64,000 bases of DNA from CALSMU01 sp965230225 (GTDB taxonomy: Bacteria; Bacteroidota; Bacteroidia; Flavobacteriales_D; Parvicellaceae): contig CBDDKM010000005.1 of the NCBI GenBank assembly GCA_965230225.1, positions 186,001-250,000 of the forward strand, in the 5' to 3' direction. The position numbers were made by a program, and so were the translations under genes. Shown here piece after piece: positions 23,214 to 31,015 of the stretch. Numbering within the stretch: the stretch's first letter is position 1; each line of letters opens with the position of its first letter. Under the pieces are notes generated by a model. It was not told where the DNA came from and searched no databases. It was given only the letters and a program-made list of their open reading frames with translations.

Positions 23214-25055
23214 TTACTCAACCGTTACCGATTTAGCAAGGTTTCTTGGTTGATCTACGTTACAATCTCTCATTACAGCAATATGATAGCTCAATAACTG
23301 GAACGGAATCGTAGCCAATAATGGAACCAGTACATCATCAGTTTCCGGAATTTCGATCACGTGATCCGCAATTTCCTTCACCACGGTATCTCCCTGTGTT
23401 ACGATGGCAATGATTTTTCCTTTTCTAGCTTTAACCTCTTGAATGTTACTTACTACTTTTTCGTAACTAGCATCTTTGGTAGCAATTACGTAGGTAGGCA
23501 TTTCCTCATCGATTAAAGCAATAGGTCCGTGCTTCATTTCTGCAGCAGGATATCCTTCAGCATGGATATAAGAAATTTCCTTTAGTTTAAGAGCACCTTC
23601 TAATGCTACAGGGAAGTTGATACCTCTTCCTAAATACAATGCATTAGATGCTTCTTTATAAATTTCAGAAATGTACTTGATCTGAGCATCGGACTTTAAT
23701 ACTTCCTCTACTTTTTCAGGTACAGCATGTAAATCATGTAAAATTCTATTGAAACGGTTCGCAGGAATCTTTCCTCTACGCTTACCAATCATTAGTGCCA
23801 TTAAGGTTAATACCGTAACTTGTGCAGTAAATGCTTTGGTAGATGCAACTCCAATTTCCGGTCCGGCGTGGGTATATGATCCACAATCTGTAGCTCTGGA
23901 AATCGAGCTTCCTACTACGTTACAAATTCCAACAATGGTAGCTCCTTTTTCTTTTGCAAGAGTAATAGCAGCAAGTGTATCTGCTGTCTCTCCTGATTGA
24001 GAAATTGCGATAACAACATCATCTTCGTTAATAACAGGGTTTCTGTATCTAAATTCAGAAGCGTATTCAACTTCTACCGGAATTCTGGCAAGTTCTTCGA
24101 ATAAGTATTCTCCTACTAACCCAGCGTGCCATGAAGTACCACAAGCCACAATAACCAATCTTTTGGCATTGATTAGTTTTTCTTCATGATCCAGGATTCC
24201 TCCAAGAGATACTTCACTTTTTTCAAGGCTAATTCTTCCTCTCATACAATCCATAATGGATCGTGGTTGTTCGAAGATTTCTTTTAGCATGAAGTGATCG
24301 TACCCACCTTTTTCCAAAGCTTCAAGTTGTAACTCAAGCTCCTGGATGTATGGTGTTTTTTCTACGTTCTGAATGGTTTTGATTTTAAGACCGGAGTTAA
24401 GACTAACGTGAGCAATTTCTCCATCTTCCATGTAAACCACATTCTTAGTGTACTCAACAATTGGAGTGGCATCTGATGCCATGTAAAATTCTCTTTCTCC
24501 AATACCGATTACCAATGGGCTACTTTTTCTTGCAGCAATCAATTCTTTTTCGTTCTCCTTAGAGATAACAACAATTGCATAAGCTCCAATCACCTCGTTT
24601 AAAGCAAGTCTTACTGCCTCAAACAGGTCGCATCCTTCTTGCTCCTGAATCTCTTCAATTAGGTGCATTAATACTTCAGTATCTGTATCACTCTTAAATT
24701 CGTGACCTCTGGAAATAAGCTCTTTTTTGAGGATGTCATAGTTCTCAATGATTCCGTTGTGTACCAGAGCAAATTTCCCATTTCCTGAAGGATGTGGGTG
24801 AGCATTAATATCATTTGGTGGTCCGTGAGTTGCCCATCTTGTATGTCCAATACCGATGGTTCCGGATATATCTTTGTCTTCTACAAATGCTTCCAATTCT
24901 GCCACTTTCCCTTGTTTCTTAAACAAGTTAAGTTGGTTGTTAGAGTTAAGAGCTACTCCTGCACTATCATACCCTCTGTATTCTAGTCGTTTAAGCCCTT
25001 TAAGAATAATTGGAAAAGCTTCTTTGTCTCCTATGTAAGCAACAATTCCGCACAT
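23214..25055 (-). CDS. glmS: Glutamine-fructose-6-phosphate aminotransferase
   Basis: A 613-residue enzyme making glucosamine-6-phosphate, the first step to peptidoglycan and lipopolysaccharide amino sugars. The N-terminal nucleophile is Cys2 (MCGIVAYIGDKEAF); the glutaminase domain shows GIGHTRWATHG and HNGIIENYD. Two SIS sugar-isomerase domains follow (ACGTSWHAGLVGEY, AISQSGETADTLAA, then YPAAEMKHGPIALID). The end (DQPRNLAKSVTVE) is the canonical C-terminus. It follows the DUF4270 gene by 6 bases. I see no glmS ribozyme-like leader. Confidence 0.97.
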   Translation of the reverse strand: MCGIVAYIGDKEAFPIILKGLKRLEYRGYDSAGVALNSNNQLNLFKKQGKVAELEAFVEDKDISGTIGIGHTRWATHGPPNDINAHPHPSGNGKFALVHNGIIENYDILKKELISRGHEFKSDTDTEVLMHLIEEIQEQEGCDLFEAVRLALNEVIGAYAIVVISKENEKELIAARKSSPLVIGIGEREFYMASDATPIVEYTKNVVYMEDGEIAHVSLNSGLKIKTIQNVEKTPYIQELELQLEALEKGGYDHFMLKEIFEQPRSIMDCMRGRISLEKSEVSLGGILDHEEKLINAKRLVIVACGTSWHAGLVGEYLFEELARIPVEVEYASEFRYRNPVINEDDVVIAISQSGETADTLAAITLAKEKGATIVGICNVVGSSISRATDCGSYTHAGPEIGVASTKAFTAQVTVLTLMALMIGKRRGKIPANRFNRILHDLHAVPEKVEEVLKSDAQIKYISEIYKEASNALYLGRGINFPVALEGALKLKEISYIHAEGYPAAEMKHGPIALIDEEMPTYVIATKDASYEKVVSNIQEVKARKGKIIAIVTQGDTVVKEIADHVIEIPETDDVLVPLLATIPFQLLSYHIAVMRDCNVDQPRNLAKSVTVE

Positions 25056-25061
25056 ATCTGT

Positions 25062-26426
25062 TTAATATTTTGTGTACGTGAGTATAAGGCGGGGTTTATC
25101 TTTATTGGAACTTTGCTGTCCGTTAAATACAACACGGTTAGCTGTAATTCCCGATCCGCTCGCTATCAAAGTTAAGCCATCATTTTCATATTCGCCTGAA
25201 AATATGCCATTAACGTATCTTGTAATGTTAAACGTGTAGGTATTCGTGGTGAAGTCTGGTGTTCCTCCTGAACCTGATTCCGTAATGTCTGGAAGAAAGG
25301 AATCTGTACTGTCCAATACTGCGGTTAAGTACAATTGGGCAGGAGGGAAGTAATTATCCAAAGCATAATATTGGAATGGTAATATCAATTCTGCTTTGTT
25401 AACCACTACTTTTCCACTGTCGATAAAATTTTCAAGGTTAGGAATAGCAATGTTTCCTTTTACACCTCCAAGGGCTTGTAAGAAAAATACATCTTGACCT
25501 AAGGTGGAGTCTGCTATTTCAGCTCCAACGTAAGATCCTGTATAATCGAAATTAGTTTGATGGAATCTGGCACAATTACCATTAAAGTTTAGATCAAAGT
25601 CTAAAGTGTCATGTTCAGTAGCTGTTCCAGAAGTGTCTCTATAGTAAATGGTTACTTTAGAGAATTCGTTGATCATATCAGCATACATAATTCCACCTTC
25701 GTTAACTGCTTGAGAAGGATTGTTAGTGGTAATCATTAAACCTTTGTACCACTCAACAAATTCACCTGTACCATCATTTCCGTCAAGGGTAGTGTTACCG
25801 GATTCGTTTATGATTTTCCATCCCACATCGTTAATGCTTAATGGCAATCTAAGAATTGGCATGTTGGTTAATTCATTTCCAACGTATCCTACATTTAATG
25901 GATTTGGTGTTAATGTTCCGCTTCCTGACACCAGGTTATTTCCCTGAGTAGTCATGGGAGTATTGGAGTAATAAGTGGAATCCTCAAAAATGTCCTCTGC
26001 GATTTGGTAAACTTCAAATGTTTGTGGATCTAAATCTCCAAAATAACCATCTAAAGCGATGTACATAACCACTGAGTCCACCACAAGACTATCTACTGAT
26101 CCACTAAATTCTGTAAAATCAATAGCAGATTCTAATCTGATTTGGGAAATGATGGAGGTTTCCAATTTTCCAAAGTATGGGTCGACATAAGATCCAACCA
26201 TATTTGGTCCATCCAGCTCATCTGTTTTAATACTATCTGATTCTGTAGAGTAGGTAATCAACTCGGTAGTGTCAATGATATCCACATTCAATTGATCTCC
26301 CTGGGGCTGAACATTTAGACCAAAATCCTGGTCTTTCTTTTTACATCCGGTAAGAACGATACCGTATAAAAAAAAGATAGCGGAAAGCGTTGCCACTTTC
26401 CGCATGGTAAATATATTTTTTTGCAT
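25062..26426 (-). CDS. DUF4270 lipoprotein
   Basis: A 454-residue lipoprotein with DUF4270 wording: TELITYSTESDSIKTDE, MVGSYVDPYFGKLETS, and VVNKAELILPF late in the chain. The signal ends in a lipobox (GIVLTGC). I chose the ATG at 26426, which follows the glycogen-synthase stop by 7 bases with AAAGGAAAC before it; a second ATG at 26405 gives a shorter signal peptide and is also possible. The frame stays open upstream to 26492 but that part overlaps the previous gene. The family is Bacteroidota-specific with no known role, and it commonly sits between a glgA-like gene and glmS. Confidence 0.85.
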   Translation of the reverse strand: MQKNIFTMRKVATLSAIFFLYGIVLTGCKKKDQDFGLNVQPQGDQLNVDIIDTTELITYSTESDSIKTDELDGPNMVGSYVDPYFGKLETSIISQIRLESAIDFTEFSGSVDSLVVDSVVMYIALDGYFGDLDPQTFEVYQIAEDIFEDSTYYSNTPMTTQGNNLVSGSGTLTPNPLNVGYVGNELTNMPILRLPLSINDVGWKIINESGNTTLDGNDGTGEFVEWYKGLMITTNNPSQAVNEGGIMYADMINEFSKVTIYYRDTSGTATEHDTLDFDLNFNGNCARFHQTNFDYTGSYVGAEIADSTLGQDVFFLQALGGVKGNIAIPNLENFIDSGKVVVNKAELILPFQYYALDNYFPPAQLYLTAVLDSTDSFLPDITESGSGGTPDFTTNTYTFNITRYVNGIFSGEYENDGLTLIASGSGITANRVVFNGQQSSNKDKPRLILTYTKY

Positions 26427-26433
26427 GTTTCCT

Positions 26434-27261
26434 TTAGTCGGCAAGAACTCCATCCTCACTAAGCACTTTTTCATAAAAATCCTGATAGGCATCCACTAAT
26501 GTTTCTTCTGTTTGATATTCAAGAACAGGTTTCCCTGATTCTTTAATATAACTTTCCAGATCAGAATTTATTGTTTCGCTTCCAACACTCACTGCATCTG
26601 CCCACTTCACACCTAGTTTTCCAAGGTTAACTGCGGTAGGATCTTTAATAACGTCTGCTTCGTCTGCACTGATTTCGTCAAAGTTTAATTTGTCGATCAA
26701 TTTAGCATCCATTGATCCCTCGAAGTCATTATTATAAGGGGTGTAGATCACTTTTGCATTGGCAAAATGTGGATCGTTAGCATACATTTTCTTTAAGTAA
26801 ACCGGCATAAAAGCAGTCATCCAACCATGACAGTGAACAACATCAGGAGTCCATCCTAATTTTTTTACGGTTTCTACAACTCCTCTACAGAAGAAGATGG
26901 AACGTTCATCGTTATCAGCAAATGCTACACCGTCTTCGTCTTTATCAAGAGCTTTTCTTTTAAAGAACTCTTCATTATCGATAAAGTAAACTTGCATTCT
27001 TGCTTGAGGAATAGAAGCTACCTTAATGATTAGAGGGTGATCAACATCATTGATGATAAGATTCATTCCAGAAAGTCTTATTACTTCGTGCAACTGATGT
27101 CTTCTTTCGTTAATAACACCGAATCGCGGCATGAAGACCCTGATTTCTTTGTCTTTCTCGTGAACTCCTTGCGACAGGGATCTTACAGTGTTAGAAATTT
27201 CGTTTTCCGGTAGGAATGGTACGATTTCTTGCGTAATAAATAATACTCTGGTTTTTTGCAT
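26434..27261 (-). CDS. Glycogen/starch synthase-like protein, N-terminal half only
   Basis: A 275-residue protein matching just the N-terminal catalytic half of GT5 glycogen synthases: RVLFITQEIVPFLPENEISN, the His motif PDVVHCHGWMTAFMPVYLKK, and VIYTPYNNDFEG. The C-terminal GT-B half with the nucleotide-sugar site is missing, and the usual KTGGLADV loop is replaced by NEISNTVRSL. So a normal synthase reaction is doubtful. The short form placed divergently from panC is a repeated arrangement in Bacteroidota, so it is probably a conserved protein rather than a broken gene. First gene of the glgA-like / DUF4270 / glmS unit. Confidence 0.8.
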   Translation of the reverse strand: MQKTRVLFITQEIVPFLPENEISNTVRSLSQGVHEKDKEIRVFMPRFGVINERRHQLHEVIRLSGMNLIINDVDHPLIIKVASIPQARMQVYFIDNEEFFKRKALDKDEDGVAFADNDERSIFFCRGVVETVKKLGWTPDVVHCHGWMTAFMPVYLKKMYANDPHFANAKVIYTPYNNDFEGSMDAKLIDKLNFDEISADEADVIKDPTAVNLGKLGVKWADAVSVGSETINSDLESYIKESGKPVLEYQTEETLVDAYQDFYEKVLSEDGVLAD

Positions 27262-27288
27262 AAACTTCCTTATTGATTTTTGCGGTTA

Positions 27289-27296
27289 CAAAAATA
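27289..27296 (-). promoter_or_regulatory. -7 box TATTTTTG of glgA-like operon
   Basis: Exact TAnnTTTG match on the minus strand, with TTG at 27318-27320 (21-base spacing). The predicted start is near 27285, about 24 bases before the ATG. It is back to back with the panC promoter. Confidence 0.6.
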
Positions 27297-27329
27297 TAAA
27301 AAAAAATCCATTAGTTCCAACAATTACAG

Positions 27330-27337
27330 TACTTTTG
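27330..27337 (+). promoter_or_regulatory. -7 box TACTTTTG of panC
   Basis: Exact TAnnTTTG match 17 bases before the panC ATG. The -33 element is weak. Overlaps the region of the divergent promoter at 27289. Confidence 0.55.
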
Positions 27338-27353
27338 CAGTCCTGAAAAAATC

Positions 27354-28187
27354 ATGAAGGTTTTTGCAACACAAGAAGATTTAAAATCGTACCTGAGCGA
27401 TTTGGGGGATAAATCTATTGGGTTTGTACCCACCATGGGAGCTTTGCACCAAGGGCATTTATCTTTGATTAAAAAATCCAGAAGCGAAAATGACCTTACT
27501 GTTTGTAGCATTTTTGTTAATCCAACTCAATTCAATAATCCGGATGATCTAAGTAGTTATCCTGTTTTGCACGAACAGGACATAAAACTGTTGGAGCAGG
27601 AGAATTGCGATTTACTTTATTTACCAGATAATGCGGAAGATGTGTATCTCAATGAACAATCTTTTGAGGTGGATTTGGGAATGTTGGAAGACTTGATGGA
27701 GGGAGAGCACCGCCCTGGACACTTTAATGGTGTGATGAGGGTGGTAAAATTACTTTTAGAAATAGTAAGCCCTGATCGGGCCTATTTTGGGTTAAAGGAT
27801 TATCAGCAGTATTTAGTGGTAAAAACCATGGTGGATCAGCTGAAGTTAGGGGTGGATATTGTTGGTTGCGAAATTATTAGAGAACCATCCGGATTGGCTA
27901 TGAGTTCTAGAAACATGTTGCTTTCGGAGCAAGAAACCGTTGATGCTCTTATTTTACAGGAAGCATTGTTGTATTGTAAAGAGCACATTCAAACAGAATC
28001 GCCGGAGCAAATTAAGGAGCACTGCCTTAACCTGTTAAAATTGAAAAGTGTTCCCGAGTATTTTGAGATTCTGGATAAGAGTACTTTACAACCCGCTAAA
28101 AAGGGAAAAAAGATGGAAAATATCCACGCTTTTACCGCTGCTGTAGTAGGAAATGTGAGATTGATCGATAATCTTGAAATTTGCTAA
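27354..28187 (+). CDS. panC: Pantothenate synthetase
   Basis: A 277-residue enzyme that joins pantoate and beta-alanine using ATP in coenzyme A synthesis. Seen motifs: GFVPTMGALHQGHLSLIKKS with the HxGH signature, VSIFVNPTQFNNPDDLSSYP region, RPGHFNGVMRVV, FGLKDYQQ and the KMSK-like loop SGLAMSSRN. Length is normal. Its product partner panD follows 33 bases downstream, though panD also has its own promoter-like box. Confidence 0.96.
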   Translation: MKVFATQEDLKSYLSDLGDKSIGFVPTMGALHQGHLSLIKKSRSENDLTVCSIFVNPTQFNNPDDLSSYPVLHEQDIKLLEQENCDLLYLPDNAEDVYLNEQSFEVDLGMLEDLMEGEHRPGHFNGVMRVVKLLLEIVSPDRAYFGLKDYQQYLVVKTMVDQLKLGVDIVGCEIIREPSGLAMSSRNMLLSEQETVDALILQEALLYCKEHIQTESPEQIKEHCLNLLKLKSVPEYFEILDKSTLQPAKKGKKMENIHAFTAAVVGNVRLIDNLEIC

Positions 28188-28205
28188 GTATTTAAAAGAA
28201 ATGAT

Positions 28206-28213
28206 TAATTTTG
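28206..28213 (+). promoter_or_regulatory. -7 box TAATTTTG of panD
   Basis: Exact TAnnTTTG match between panC and panD, with TTTG at 28180-28183 (22-base spacing). The predicted start lies about 4 bases before the ATG, so panD may be expressed separately from panC with nearly no leader. Confidence 0.55.
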
Positions 28214-28220
28214 CGGTGCT

Positions 28221-28574
28221 ATGCAAATAGAGGTATTCAAATCTAAAATTCACCGTGTTAAGGTTACCGAAGCTGACCTTAATTACATTGGTAGTATTAC
28301 CATAGACGAAGATTTGTTGGATGCAGCCAACATGATTGAAGGTGAGAAGGTTCAAATCGTTAACATCAATAATGGTGAGCGATTAGAAACCTACATAATT
28401 AAAGGAGAGAGAGGTTCTGGTAATGTTTGTCTAAACGGACCTGCTGCTCGTAGAGTAGCTGTTGGAGACATTGTAATTATTATCTCTTATGCTGTAATGG
28501 ATTTTGAAGAGGCTAAAACTTTTAAGCCAACCATTATTTTTCCTAATCCAGAGAACAATAAAGTGGAAGGATAA
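28221..28574 (+). CDS. panD: Aspartate 1-decarboxylase proenzyme
   Basis: A 117-residue proenzyme that makes beta-alanine from aspartate. The self-cleavage site is Gly24-Ser25 (LNYIGSITID), which yields the pyruvoyl cofactor. Also seen: KIHRVKVTEADL, NGERLETYIIKGERGSG, CLNGPAARRVAVGD. It supplies panC with its second substrate. Confidence 0.97.
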   Translation: MQIEVFKSKIHRVKVTEADLNYIGSITIDEDLLDAANMIEGEKVQIVNINNGERLETYIIKGERGSGNVCLNGPAARRVAVGDIVIIISYAVMDFEEAKTFKPTIIFPNPENNKVEG

Positions 28575-28601
28575 AAGTTTCCTTCATCACACCTTACTCC
28601 A

Positions 28602-29645
28602 TTGAAAAAGAAAATCTTCGGCATACTTAAAATTGTCTTACCCGTATTGTTAGGGGTTTACATTTGTTGGTATTTCTGGAATGGATTTGATGAAAGTCAG
28701 CGCGCTGCATTTGTTAATGTTTTCAAAGAGGCAGATTATTTAATTCTATTTTTCTCTTTACTAATCGGTTTTGTTAGCCATTTAAGTAGAGCCTATCGTT
28801 GGAAGTACATGCTTCGCCCTTTAGGGTATGAGCCACCATTATTAAATTCTTACAATGCCATTATGATAGGGTACATCGCTAATATTGTTGTGCCTAGAAT
28901 GGGAGAGGCCTCAAGAGCAGGGGTACTTAAGGGTACGGATGGTGTTCCATTTGATAAAGGGTTCGGAACCATTGTAGCTGAAAGAGTAATCGACGTGCTA
29001 TGTTTAGGAATGGTAACAGGAATTGCTGTACTGCTTAATCTAGATAATATGGATGACCTGTTCAACATTATGAATGAACAGAAGTCGGATTCTCCAACGG
29101 GAGAGGAATCTACACCATGGTTGCTGTATACATTTATTGGAGTAATATTGGCTGGTATGGTTGGGTTCTTAGTCTTGTATCTTAAGAACGCACCTTTTAG
29201 AGCTAAGGTAAAAGGGTTTATTGGTGGTTTTATTTCTGGATTAAAAACCATCTTTACTATGAAAGATAGATGGGGATATTTGTTTCATACTTTGTTAATT
29301 TGGACCTGTTACGTTGGAATGTTTTGGGTGCCATTTTACGCCTGGGAAGGAACGGTAGATATGCCAGCTGATGGAATATTATCTGCATTTATTGCTGGAA
29401 CAATTGGATTCATTATCGTTCAGGGAGGATTAGGGACTTATCCTGTAATGGTAGGAGCTGTGGTTACTTTCTTTCTGGCGAAAGAAGGAATGGAAATCAC
29501 CGAGGATATAAAGTCCAGCCATGTTGGATTTGGAGCACTGGTATGGGCCACTCAAACAGTACTTATAGTTGTTCTAGGTCTCATTTCCCTTGCCATGGTG
29601 CAAAAAACCAAAAAGAAGAATTCTTCCGAAGAGGTAGTGGCTTAG
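28602..29645 (+). CDS. Flippase-like membrane protein (lysylphosphatidylglycerol synthase TM family)
   Basis: A 347-residue membrane protein with about 8 helices and family landmarks: SHLSRAYRWKYMLRPLGY, YIANIVVPRMGEASRAG and the late PADGILSAFIAGTIGFI with QGGLGTYPV. These match the UPF0104 / LPG-synthase transmembrane family (glycosyltransferase-2-like flippases), without the catalytic soluble domain. The substrate is unknown. The start is TTG at 28602, 27 bases after panD; no ATG or GTG fits the N-terminus. Its stop overlaps a convergent gene by 4 bases. Confidence 0.82.
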   Translation: MKKKIFGILKIVLPVLLGVYICWYFWNGFDESQRAAFVNVFKEADYLILFFSLLIGFVSHLSRAYRWKYMLRPLGYEPPLLNSYNAIMIGYIANIVVPRMGEASRAGVLKGTDGVPFDKGFGTIVAERVIDVLCLGMVTGIAVLLNLDNMDDLFNIMNEQKSDSPTGEESTPWLLYTFIGVILAGMVGFLVLYLKNAPFRAKVKGFIGGFISGLKTIFTMKDRWGYLFHTLLIWTCYVGMFWVPFYAWEGTVDMPADGILSAFIAGTIGFIIVQGGLGTYPVMVGAVVTFFLAKEGMEITEDIKSSHVGFGALVWATQTVLIVVLGLISLAMVQKTKKKNSSEEVVA

Positions 29646-30448
29646 AACCTGATGCCCATGATGCAAATGTCATCAATCTGAGGGGTTTGCTTTTTCCAAT
29701 CATGTAAAAACATTCTTAGCTGAATCTTTTGCAGTTCAACTTGATGCTCGCTAATGGTAAGAAGTAAATCATGAAGCCGTTTGGAAGATAGTTTTTTCCC
29801 TTTTGGTCCACCAAACTGATCCTGATATCCATCCGATCCGATGTATACCATATCTCCGGGTTCAATTTTAATTTTTTTAGAGGTGAAGGACCGATGCATT
29901 TCAATGTGCATTCCTCCAATCGGGTATCGATCACCCTCAAGAGAAGTTATTTCGTCTTTTCTAACATGAACTAGCTTTCTTCTAGCTCCTGAGAAGTGCA
30001 GTTCGTTGGTGTTTTTATTGTAGCGAACCAGAGAAATATCGATGTGTTCGGAATTGTCAGAAAATCGAAAAGTCTCCAACATTTTCTTATCCATTTCGTT
30101 AAGGATATGAACAGGTGATGTAAGGCCTTTCCCTAGGATGATATAGTTTAAAAAACTATGTCCCAACATGGTTAACATGGCTCCCGGAACTCCATGTCCA
30201 GAGCAATCTGCAACGATCCAGAAGATGTAGTTATCCTTTTCCGTAATCCAGTAAAAATCACCACTTACGGTGTCTTTGGGCATGTACAATACAAATGTCG
30301 AGGGCCAAATACGTTGTATGTGCCTCGATTTAGGTAATATCCCATCTTGAATTTGGTAAGCATAGTTAATGCTGTCTACCAAATTTTTATTCTTATGAAA
30401 TAAGTCGGTATATGTAGGGGGAGTTTTTTTCTTCACAGCAATCCTCAT
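29642..30448 (-). CDS. PP2C / SpoIIE-type serine phosphatase
   Basis: A 268-residue phosphatase domain with almost no extra part. Landmarks: SINYAYQIQDGILPKSRHIQ, DTVSGDFYWITE, VADCSGHGVPGAMLTMLGHS, the second metal Asp in HIDISLVRYN, and GSDGYQDQFGGPKGKK. This family reverses serine phosphorylation, typically of anti-anti-sigma or output proteins in partner switches. It lacks a sensor domain or membrane helix, unlike many relatives; input must come from a separate protein. Paralogue of 61239-62192. No partner-switch protein is adjacent. Confidence 0.88.
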   Translation of the reverse strand: MRIAVKKKTPPTYTDLFHKNKNLVDSINYAYQIQDGILPKSRHIQRIWPSTFVLYMPKDTVSGDFYWITEKDNYIFWIVADCSGHGVPGAMLTMLGHSFLNYIILGKGLTSPVHILNEMDKKMLETFRFSDNSEHIDISLVRYNKNTNELHFSGARRKLVHVRKDEITSLEGDRYPIGGMHIEMHRSFTSKKIKIEPGDMVYIGSDGYQDQFGGPKGKKLSSKRLHDLLLTISEHQVELQKIQLRMFLHDWKKQTPQIDDICIMGIRF

Positions 30449-30505
30449 GCTGGCAAAGATGAAGGATGCAGTTAGCGCTTCGATTAAGCCAAAGTTAAGT
30501 CTCTG

Positions 30506-30613
30506 TTAATGTTCTACAACAGACTTGTCTTTCCTTTTAGGGGCTTTAGGGAATTTCTCACTGGTCTTCAGCAAGTGCCTTAATACTTTTTTCTTTAGGT
30601 GTAGCTTTTTCAC
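30506..30613 (-). CDS. Possible 35-residue basic protein
   Basis: This short frame reads from GTG at 30613: KKLHLKKKVLRHLL, then KTSEKFPKAPKRKDKSVVEH. It is lysine-rich. The support is its position: a promoter matching the consensus well (30636-30665) lies about 19 bases upstream of the GTG and nothing else in the 239-base gap is in place to use it. No family is recognised and no Shine-Dalgarno site is visible. The transcript could instead be a non-coding RNA, or belong to the phosphatase gene downstream at 30448. Confidence 0.35.
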   Translation of the reverse strand: MKKLHLKKKVLRHLLKTSEKFPKAPKRKDKSVVEH

Positions 30614-30635
30614 TTTTGGTGGTGTTAATTTTCGG

Positions 30636-30665
30636 CAAATGTAGAACAATGTTTGAAAGTACCAA
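30636..30665 (-). promoter_or_regulatory. Promoter TTG-N19-TACATTTG in the csaA/phosphatase gap
   Basis: On the minus strand, TTG at 30663-30665 is followed after exactly 19 bases by TACATTTG (30636-30643). Spacing and both boxes agree with the Bacteroidota housekeeping promoter. It would start near 30632, giving a small gene or a leader of about 185 bases for the SpoIIE phosphatase. Confidence 0.6.
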
Positions 30666-30687
30666 CACTTCCAATGTAAATTTATTA

Positions 30688-31014
30688 TTAACTAATCCGT
30701 AAGCCGTTAATGGTCTCTTTATCAGTTGATAAAAGAGTGACTTCTTTGCCGTTAACTGCACCTAGAACCAAACATTCGCTCATGAAATTAGCGATTTGTT
30801 TTGGTGGAAAATTGACCACAGCTGTTACCTGTTTTCCTATTAATTCTTCTTTAGTATAGAGTTGAGTAATTTGGGCACTGGTTTTCTTAGTGCCCAAAGG
30901 ACCAAAATCAATAATCAACTTGTAAGATGGATTGTGCGCTTCCGGGAAATCGTGAGCTTCGAGTACAGTACCTACTCGAATATCCACTTTTTCGAAATCG
31001 CTCCAGCTAATCAT
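30688..31014 (-). CDS. csaA: CsaA-type tRNA-binding protein
   Basis: A 108-residue standalone tRNA-binding (EMAP II-like) OB fold, recognised by FEKVDIRVGTVLEAHDFPEA, SYKLIIDFGPLGTKKTSAQI and VVNFPPKQIANFMSECLVLG. It is related to the C-terminal part of methionyl-tRNA synthetase and has been described as a chaperone-like tRNA binder. It starts one base after the aspS stop, so it is in the aspS operon. Confidence 0.9.
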   Translation of the reverse strand: MISWSDFEKVDIRVGTVLEAHDFPEAHNPSYKLIIDFGPLGTKKTSAQITQLYTKEELIGKQVTAVVNFPPKQIANFMSECLVLGAVNGKEVTLLSTDKETINGLRIS

Positions 31015-31015
31015 C

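Noticed and set aside
25062..26492. Longer start for the DUF4270 gene overlapping the glycogen synthase end
   Set aside because: The extra residues come from the other gene's frame shadow and would bury the lipoprotein signal.
30558..30761. 67-codon frame overlapping csaA on the same strand
   Set aside because: It shares sequence with csaA in another frame; only its last part is in the gap and it has no start codon after the promoter.
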